A stretch of 64,000 nt of DNA from Crossaster papposus (lineage: Eukaryota; Echinodermata; Asteroidea; Velatida; Solasteridae). The notes below the pieces were generated by a model. That model was not told where the DNA came from. It did no database searches and worked only from the letters and a program-made list of their open reading frames with translations. Location of the stretch: assembly GCA_037893245.1 (NCBI GenBank), contig JBAIAA010001109.1, forward strand, positions 186,001-250,000, given 5' to 3'. A program made the translations under genes and the position numbers. Shown here piece after piece: positions 42,801 to 51,800 of the stretch; position 1 is the first letter of the stretch; every line of letters begins with the position of its first letter.

Positions 42801-45800
42801 TGCCAAGCTGTGTGAACAAGTCAGTGTACCAGATATTATTCAAATTCCACACGCAAATGGTCAATTGCAACTCCCTCTCCCAAGCACAAAGGGTGTTCAA
42901 CGGATTGCCCAGACCTTCCGGCCAAGGGACGGGACCTGCTGACCCCTTCGGTGTAGCGCGCGTGCGGTCCCGGACATCCAATGGCATCACAGACCTGTTA
43001 TTGCTCAATCTCGCGTGGCTGAACACCACTTGTCCCTCTAAGCAGTCAGCGCCCTGCGCGGCGGCCGGTGTGACTATTTAGCAAGCCAGAGTCTCATTCG
43101 TTATCAGAATTAACCAGACAAATCGCTCCACCAACTAAGAACGGCCATGCACCACCACCCACAGAATCAAGAAAGAGCTCTCAATCTGTCGATCCTCACT
43201 GTGTCAGGGCCGGGTGAGTTTCCCCGTGTTGAGTCAAATTAAGCCGCAGGCTCCACTCCTGGTGGTGCCCTTCCGTCCATTCCTTTAAGTTTCAGCTTTA
43301 AGTTTCAACCATACTTCCCCGGAACATAAAGACTTTGGTTTCCCGCAGACTGCCCGCCGCGTCATTGGAGAAACGCCGGCGGATCGCCAGTCAGCTTCGT
43401 TTATGGTTAGAACTAGGGCGGTATCTGATCGCCTTCGAACCTCTAACTTTCGTTCTTGATTTATAATGAAAACATTCTTGGCAAATGCTTTCGCAGTCGG
43501 TCGTCTTGTGGCGACCCAAGAATTTCACCTCCCACATCGCAGTACGAATAATGCCCCCGTCAGTCCCTCTTAATCAGTACTTCGAGTTCCGAAAACCAAC
43601 GCAATAGAACCGAGGTCCTATTCCATTATTCCATGCTCTGCTGTCCAGGCGGTCGGCCTGCTTTGAACACTCCAATTCTGTCAAAGTAAACGTTTGGGCC
43701 GCGCTCAGCTCAGTCAAGAGAACCGGGCGGAGAGACCGAGAGGAAGGCCAGGCGCGCAGTGGCGCGCCTTGCGGCGGACCGCCAGCCTGCGCCCAAGATC
43801 CAACTACGAGCTTTTTAACTGCAGCAATTTTAATATACGCTATTTGAGCTGGAATTACCGCGGCTGCTGGCACCAGACTTGCCCTCCAATAGATCCTCGT
43901 TACAGGATTTAAAGTGTACTCATTCCAATTACAGGGCCTCGAAAGAGTACGTCCTGTATTGCTATTTTTCGTCATCACCTCCCCGTGTCGGTAACCGTTT
44001 GGTAACCGTTTCTCAAGCTCCCTTTCCGGGATCGAACCCTTATTCTCCGTTACCCGTTACGACCATGGTAGGCTCATAACGTACCATCGAAAGTTGATAG
44101 GGCAGACATTCGAAGGATCCGTCGCCAGTGCGAGGACCGTGCGATCAAGAGTTATGGTTATCAAGCCAGGTTATCAAGAGTTCACCAACGGAGCCGGGAC
44201 GATCCCGGGTTGGTCTTGTTCCTAATAAAAGCACGCCTCCCGCAAGGTCGGCGCTTGCTGGCATGTATTAGCTCTAGAATTACCACAGTTAGCCATGATG
44301 GGGGATGCGCTCCCAGGAAACATAACCGATTTAATGAGCCATCCGCAGTTTCGCTTGTGAAAGCTTTTACTTAGACATGCATGGCTTAATCTTTAAGACA
44401 AGCATATGACTACTGGCAGGATCAACCAGGTAGCCCCTCGGGCCTGGGTGGGCAGGCCCCGCGCGCTGGGGCGGGGGCCCGCCGCTCTCCGGCTAGACGC
44501 GCCGCTCTCCGGCTGGACGCGCCGCGGCGCCGGTGTCCTTCCTCAAAACTCTCTCCCCCTCTCTCTCTCTCTCCCTCTCTCTCGGAGGCATCGTGACCGG
44601 GCTAAGGGACCCGGGAGCCTCCTCCGCCGCCTCCTCTCATCTCAATCCGGCGGTCCGAGAGAGAGGGCCGACCCTCTAGAGAGGATGGGCCGCCTCGGTC
44701 CGCTCTGTGGCGGGCTGCTGCCCGCCGCCCGTTCCGACGTGGCTCGGCGCCCCGCCTGGGAAACTTTCTGCCGCCCGCCGCAAAACTGCGGCGGGCATGT
44801 GGAACAGGTGCCGCTCGGCCGCTCTGATTGCCATTTGTTTCCGGGAGCCCGGCGGGATGTCGGGGCGGACTCGCCCCGTGCCGCACCATAAGGCGGTGCG
44901 GAAGGGGCCGGCCCCGGCGGCTTCCATCGCACTGTGCCGGGCCTGTCCGAGTGCCTCAGAGGGCACGACAGGTCGGCGGGGATGCGGAGTCGAGTAGGGG
45001 AATCATCCCCCACTCCGCCTCACTCTCCAGGGCCCGAGCACCGCAGCCACGGGCCAGGTCCGCTCTGACCAACACAGGGGGGGGGGGGGGGCTGGTAGGC
45101 CAGAGTATCGAGAACGACTCCGGATGCACTCCACACCGATCCCGATAGGCGGGCGACGGGGGACAGTCCGAGTTGTGGTCTGCTCCATAGGTCGTGTACA
45201 ACCTTGGCCTGACCACCTGCCCCCTTATATATATAGCCACACCAACGCGATTGCCCCCATTCAGGCTCGTCTCATAGGGTTGTGTAAAAAAACCAGCTGA
45301 ATTAGGGCCGACCAAATCAGAGCTGAAGGAGCTCGTGGGGACGGCGTTGCGATTTCACCGACACCGGGACCCCGGCGCCCGTTCACACTGATTGTTAATT
45401 GAAACGGTTTATAGTACACCTTGCAGGTTTTCCAGTAATTGACAAAAATAGTTTGAACTGATACAGTTATTTTAAATAAGCCCTTTTCTGTACTGTTTGG
45501 TATTTTTTTTTTTTTTTTTTTGGGGGGGGGGGTGGGGTGGGGGGGGGGGGGTGGGGTGAGGGGTGGGGGGTGAAGGGGGGGTGGGGGGAGATTGGGGGGG
45601 GGGGGGGGGGGTAAGAAAGACCTTCAATACCAATATTTTATCCCCAGACCATTTGCCAGGGACTAAAACCAAACCGGGGTGACCCGTAGAACCTAAATAC
45701 ATGGGGGGCGGGGCTGTGGTGGGAGGGGGGGGGGGGGGGTGGGGTGGGGTGGGGGGTGGGGGGGGGGGGGGGGGTAAGAAAGACTTTAAATACCAATATT

Positions 45801-48800
45801 TTATCCCCAGACCATTTGCCAGGTACTAAAACCACAATGGGGTGACACTTAGAACCAAAATACATACACGTGATGTAAGTCTGTGCTTGCATAACAGCAC
45901 AAATAGGTTTGTAGTGATTTTAAGGGGGAAAATTTGACCCCCCCCCCCCCCCCCCCCCCAAGTCCTTATTCCACCAGTATTCATTTGGCAAACAAGCAGA
46001 TATTGCAATGGTACACTATCAGCTACCCAAAAAAAGTGGTCTCCGAAAATCCCCCGGGGGGGGGAGGGTTTCGGTCGGTAGCCCATGGACTATAGTACTT
46101 GTGTCGACGATGGCGTCCATGATCGATCAGACAAAATTAAACCGCGCTCGCGATTATTGGGTACACCGTTTGATGTCTCATTCTACAGTGGAAAGGTGTA
46201 TCTTTCCAACCATACCTATGTTACGCTCGGTTCAGACAGGCGTTCCACAGTCGCGCCGAACCAAATAAGTGAATTGAGTCCGACCTCTGAAACAATAAGG
46301 GCGACAAGACGCGCCAGACGGCGAACGATCGACTGGGGGAGTTGTTAGAGCGACTCAGGAGCGACTTGATTTCAATTTGGTTCGGCGCGACTGTTGAACG
46401 CCTGCCTGTCTGTCTTAACCGAGCGTTATCCATGTTGGTTACACATTCTACGTGTGACAATCCGTTATATTCTGCTTGCATTTTTTTTTAGACACACTGT
46501 ACATGTACATTGTACATGTATATGAAAATATGGGTAGCCTTAATTTATTCTCACCCAATACTGTAAATAGCGTAAAGTTGATTGTACTGGAACGGTGTGA
46601 AGCCAAGGCCATCAGTGAGGTAGCCTCCATCACCAAACAGCTCAACATCAGAGCCGTTGGAGTATTGAAGTTGGGGGTTCTGTTTAATAAAAACACCATG
46701 TACATGTACATCAAGGCCGAGTTCGGGCGGCCTGTTCTTGACACGCGAATTCTGTTCTCGCGCTCGAACGGCGGGAACGCGACCCGTGAACATTGCACTT
46801 GGAACAAGAACACACACCACCTTTCCATCATATCAGGGTTTTGCAAGAACAAGTTACGCGTTTCAAGAACAGACCGCCCGAACTCGGCCCATAACATCAG
46901 TCCGGGAGCTACCCTTAATGGTTTTCCTTATATGAGAGGGCGCTTACAGGATTCCTGCACATTGCCTCTCTTTTCTGTGTGTACAGGGTGGTCCAAAAAA
47001 AAATATACCCAACTTTGGAGGCCATTTGTATTGATGTTCCAGATACATGAAATTATATCATTTGTTGAACTAACTGAAATGAACAAAACCAGAAGCCTAT
47101 CTATTAAAAAGTATTATTTATCCATTTTAGTGTAAATAAAAGAAGCTCTCGCAAAAACATTTGTCAAAGGACTATCGCGTCATTACATTATTGTGTCATA
47201 TCATATTCAAACATGTTGATGCATTGACAGCTCCCGTGGAAAAGCCATTTTTACACATATATACTCGCTAAAAATAGGAATATCTCCAAAAATATTAATG
47301 TAATATCTTCCCTATTTTCACCAATAATGCTCAACGATATATGCTTTAATAATATGCAAACCAAATTACTAAAATATTTTATCATCTAGGAGAAAATGGC
47401 CTCCAAAGTTGGGTATAGTTTTTTTTGGACCACCCTGTATAATACTTTATTTAAGGACAATAAAGCTAGTTTGATATTGGATAACAGCGCGAGTCGGTAA
47501 AAGCGGCTCAGGAAAACGTACATCCGGCCCCATAGTGCAAGGCCATACACCCCAAGGCGCATGCGATGTTTGCATTGTTTACGTGCGCGCACGCTGATGC
47601 GTGCACATCACATCGTGATCACATTCGCATGTGGTTCTGCAAAACGAAAAAGAACAGAAAAGAGCATGGAGTAATAAATTGTACTACTAGTAGTGGTACT
47701 TGTGTCGACGATGGCGTCAATGATCGATCGGACAAAAAAAGCGCGCGCGAGAATTAGTACACCGGGGTCAATGCGTTAAGGTCACACAAAGCGCCCTCAT
47801 TAGTCATTATAATAACAGCTCGGCTACTTCTCCCGCGGTCTCGGTACTTTTCCCGTGTCGAAAGTCCAAGTGCGAACAGTGGTAACATTTGACCATTTTT
47901 TTATTTTACCATCGTCTCAGTAAAACCTTTCGAAAAAACAGTCCAGTGCGAACACGGCTTTAGATGGGTTACATAATTATATACCCCACATGGTATACTT
48001 TGTGTTCTACGGTGCAACGCAGCTGACAGCAGCATTCTGGACGGATTGGCGATTAGCGGGCCGCGGCTATAGACGAATCCAACAGAGGCATTTGTTTTGC
48101 ATTCGTCATTGGCGACTGTTTCTCTCTAGGGGCAACGCGACGCGAATTTTGGCCGTTTTCCAAACCGCAGCTTCGTCTCCGTTTGGCTTCGTTTGTGCAG
48201 TTTGGAAATGGTGATGAAGCCCATGCAGTTGGATCCTAAGCTGGGATTTAGAAAACGGTAATGCGATGGTCCTCACAATACGATGGTCCTCACCGGCAAT
48301 ACCGGTCCTCACAATGTCCTATCCTAGGCGCGCGCATTGATGTGTGTGTGTGTTCTTGTCTTGCATTACGATCGATAGACTTGGTGCCAAGTCGGTAATA
48401 GCGGTCCACTCGGTATACAGGGGGGAGGTTGCGGTTGCCTCGTTCCCAATTTCGAAGTTAATTTACCGACTTGGACATATCGTTTTCAGTTTTGTACACA
48501 ACCTATGGCAATCGCTAGCAAATTCTATGCGAGCACTCTGATTGGTTCAGATTCCAGAGGGGATAAATATTTATGAGCAGCTTTATACAGCATGTATTCT
48601 ACGCTGCTTCGCGTATTGTACTGGTACGCGGTACCACTGATCTCTACAAACTGGATAATTCGAGCGTACATTAATAGGATAGAGAGCCGTGAAACTTGTG
48701 TTGCCTTCGCATTCGCAAGTTCGTACATGCGTACCGCAGACCGTCGAGAGTGACACAGTGGCAGCAGCGATGGTGGGTAAAATTGCATTAAAATCCTTTG

Positions 48801-51800
48801 TAAATAATTAAATTTATTATATAAACTCGCAGACTGTACGATCAGTGAACTATCCGTGTAGAAAATGTCAGAACTACGGTTTTAAGTGAGATTTAGGAGA
48901 ACATTGCTCTAGGCGAAAATGTTATTTTTGTTTTCAGCGGGATTTGTTCATTATTATTGTGGTCCTTTCTGAGAGAAAAACTTGAATATTTCGAAAGAAC
49001 AGTAGAATCAGTTGGTCTAGGGTACCCTTTACAAAGGATTGAATTCCACAATACAGGTATTTTCAGATCAATGTTGTACACATTCCACGAAGACTGTCCC
49101 GTTGACTTTGGTTCATGGTGGTAATTTGTGTACACAACATATTGTGTCATGAACTATTTGACGTGCATAAATGTAATGTACTGTAGAATTTTCCTAAAAT
49201 CGCAATGGTCAGTTTTTTCTCTCACAATTCTGGAAGTGTAGAGCTACCTAATGTTGCAACATTATTCCCTTGGCATTTAATTTATACCTGTATATTTTCT
49301 TTCTTTGTACACTACAGCTAATTGGTTTACCCAAGTCCACTTCTTGCTACTGAGATGTCGGGCTGTACAGCTTATTAATACGGCTGCACAAGTCACAGGA
49401 CGAACTGCTCCCATGACAGAGGGATAACAGATGACAGCGAATGTCAAAACTTATTTTGTTTAACCATCAGTAAACTACGGAAGCTTAACCCTAACTCCCT
49501 ACACAACAAAGGAAGTTGGAGGATTTTGGAGGAATTGTATTGTTCAATAACAATGGTGAGGGAGTTAGGGTTAATTGACCAACTAAATTTTCCAAGATAA
49601 GCTATCTCGGTGTTCCACATTTTTTAGATGTGCTGTAAAAATATCGCAGAACTCTGCATCTTGGCATTTCATGTTTCAACAATATAAGTACAGATAATAA
49701 AACAGTCGCAACAGTCACAAAATTATCTTGGAAACATGGAAGTATACATAATATTCTTTTGAGCTTTCGTATAGTGAATATGTGTTTCATGAAAACCGAC
49801 AAGTCTGGTTAAAATTGTATTGTTAATATTCAAAGCAAATTATACAGATGTTAAAATGACATAGATTTACCCAGTCGGTGTTCTCCACAATCTATTTTAG
49901 CAGGGTAGCCTGCCCTGTGTAAATGTTACGCTGTTCTGCCATATTTTTATGCCGCCCTGTTGAAATGTTATGCCGGCCTGTCGAATGTTATGCCGGCCTG
50001 TCAAATTTTGCTTTTCAATCACGGTTTTATACAAAACAGAAATTGTGTTGTACAAATCTGTAATATCGTGTTCATATTGCACAAATATCCAGAAACACTC
50101 ACAATTCAAAGTTAAAGCCGTACAGGGTGTCCTATCAAAATTTGGCCTGTGAAGAACGCTGCCAAATGTATCTTTGCATAGTATGAACAATTATTATTCT
50201 AAAATGACATCGCAAGTTTTTATTTTGGTTTTAAATTCATAGAAAGTCGGGGGCTAATTTTGTTTTCGTTTTATTATTTTGGTTTTATAACATCAGTAAA
50301 CAATACATAATAAGAATATTAATACTATGGCAGTAGTTATTACATGTTATCTGCAGTGTATCAATGCCAAATAAAAGCAAGCAAAATTTAATCCATTGTG
50401 TGACTTGTATGTCATTAGTTACATGTGTGATTGGTATTTTTAATTGTGATTTATTTCTAGTTTCTCAAGTTCATAGTTTAAGCCATAGAGCTGTATCTTT
50501 ATTATACAGCTCTATGGTTTAAGCTCAAACCACATAATTTATTTTTTCTGTCCACTTGTCCAGCAAGAATTGTTGGGACCCTGGTTAAACATTAGGTTTA
50601 TTCCAAATCTGGACACTGTCCCCACGAACAAACCAATTAATGTGCCAAATACATTTTCCTAAAACACAGACATTTTCCCTTTTTAATTTTATCATAAAAC
50701 TTTTTATTGTCTGGATATAAAATTAAATCAACATTTTCAAAAATGTTCTTAATTAACAAAATCTCGTTTTTCTAAGGTTTGTGCATAAGATTATGATGTG
50801 GAATTCTTTCCCCCAAAAAAAACTTTTCTATTTTTTTTTAGAACATCTTGTAAATACGTGCATCGTCTCACACGAATGTCTCGTATCTTTTCCCGAAAAT
50901 AGGTCTACCTAACATTCAAACTTGGCGTATACATGTCATTCTTGGGTGTTTTTATGTTTAACTTAATTTTCCTGATCAAACTGGATTGTTTTTGTGATAT
51001 TAAATTCGTTTTCTCGGTCGTGCGCTATACGAACATGTGTACGCCTGCAGTGTTTTTAAACCACCTTTACAGATCTCGTACAACACATGCGGTTAAAAGA
51101 GGTGTTCAGCTCCTATTCTTTTTTCTACGTAGATCATTCTCATTACTTCAAGGGTTCGTACTTTGTATTGTGTAACATTACAAAAGTAATAATAGAGCAT
51201 ACACAACTCAAATAAATCAAGTGTATCACAATGATATATTTTATTGCAACACGCAATTGACCTAGCTAAGTGTGTTGGTCGTTAAACGTCACCAGATATA
51301 GAAACATGTCCCCAAAGTATTGAGTAGAACTCCCCATGTAACGGAATGGATGAGTCTTCATTTGCATACCAGTGCGCCATTGGATCTCACCGCAGAAATA
51401 CATTGCATATGTATTGCGCTGCACGCATATATGAATAACGGTCGAGAACGTATTGATCAAGTCGTTAGATCTGTCGCAACTCGGCACGTTACTAGTCTTA
51501 AACCAGCCGTGCCGATGAATTTCGACTGAAATTCACGGATAAAACCCGACTATCTAACGACTTGTCTTCAAGTCTATACGATCGAGGATCGAAACACAAA
51601 AGAGAACAAAGGGAACAAAGGATCCTCGATCGACGGTTTGCTTGTCCGAATTCTGTCCTCGATCGACGGTGCAATGGCAAAGCAATGGGGATTGGGTTAA
51701 GTAAAGGAAGAAAGGAAAACACAATATCGATCCTCGGTCGTTATGTGGTTCACGACTGTGTGTTATTGTATGTGTGTAAACACGTTGGACACAAGAACTT

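Larger units (their letters stand above)
41910..46090. mobile_element. 4.2-kb TIR-bounded segment carrying rDNA
   Basis: Ends GTCCATGGGCTACC...GGTAGCCCATGGAC with further inverted similarity inside (a CCCCCCCCGGGGGAT block on both sides), flanked by TA (41908-41909 and 46091-46092). The relative at 47483-47763 is an approximate empty site. Contents: unknown 0.6 kb, a foldback element (42499-42867), an 18S rRNA piece and GC-rich spacer (42885-45395), G-rich tandem sequence. No transposase frame, so movement would need help in trans. Confidence 0.7.

Noticed and set aside
44406-45315. Several overlapping 100-160 codon frames
   Set aside because: GC-rich putative rDNA spacer; frames on both strands with no domain.
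46476-47135. 219-codon plus-strand frame
   Set aside because: Runs across two unrelated short TIR elements; chance frame.
51380-51430. Short exon with AG and GTGAG ends as the missing MFSD1-like exon
   Set aside because: Wrong phase and no match to the family sequence.
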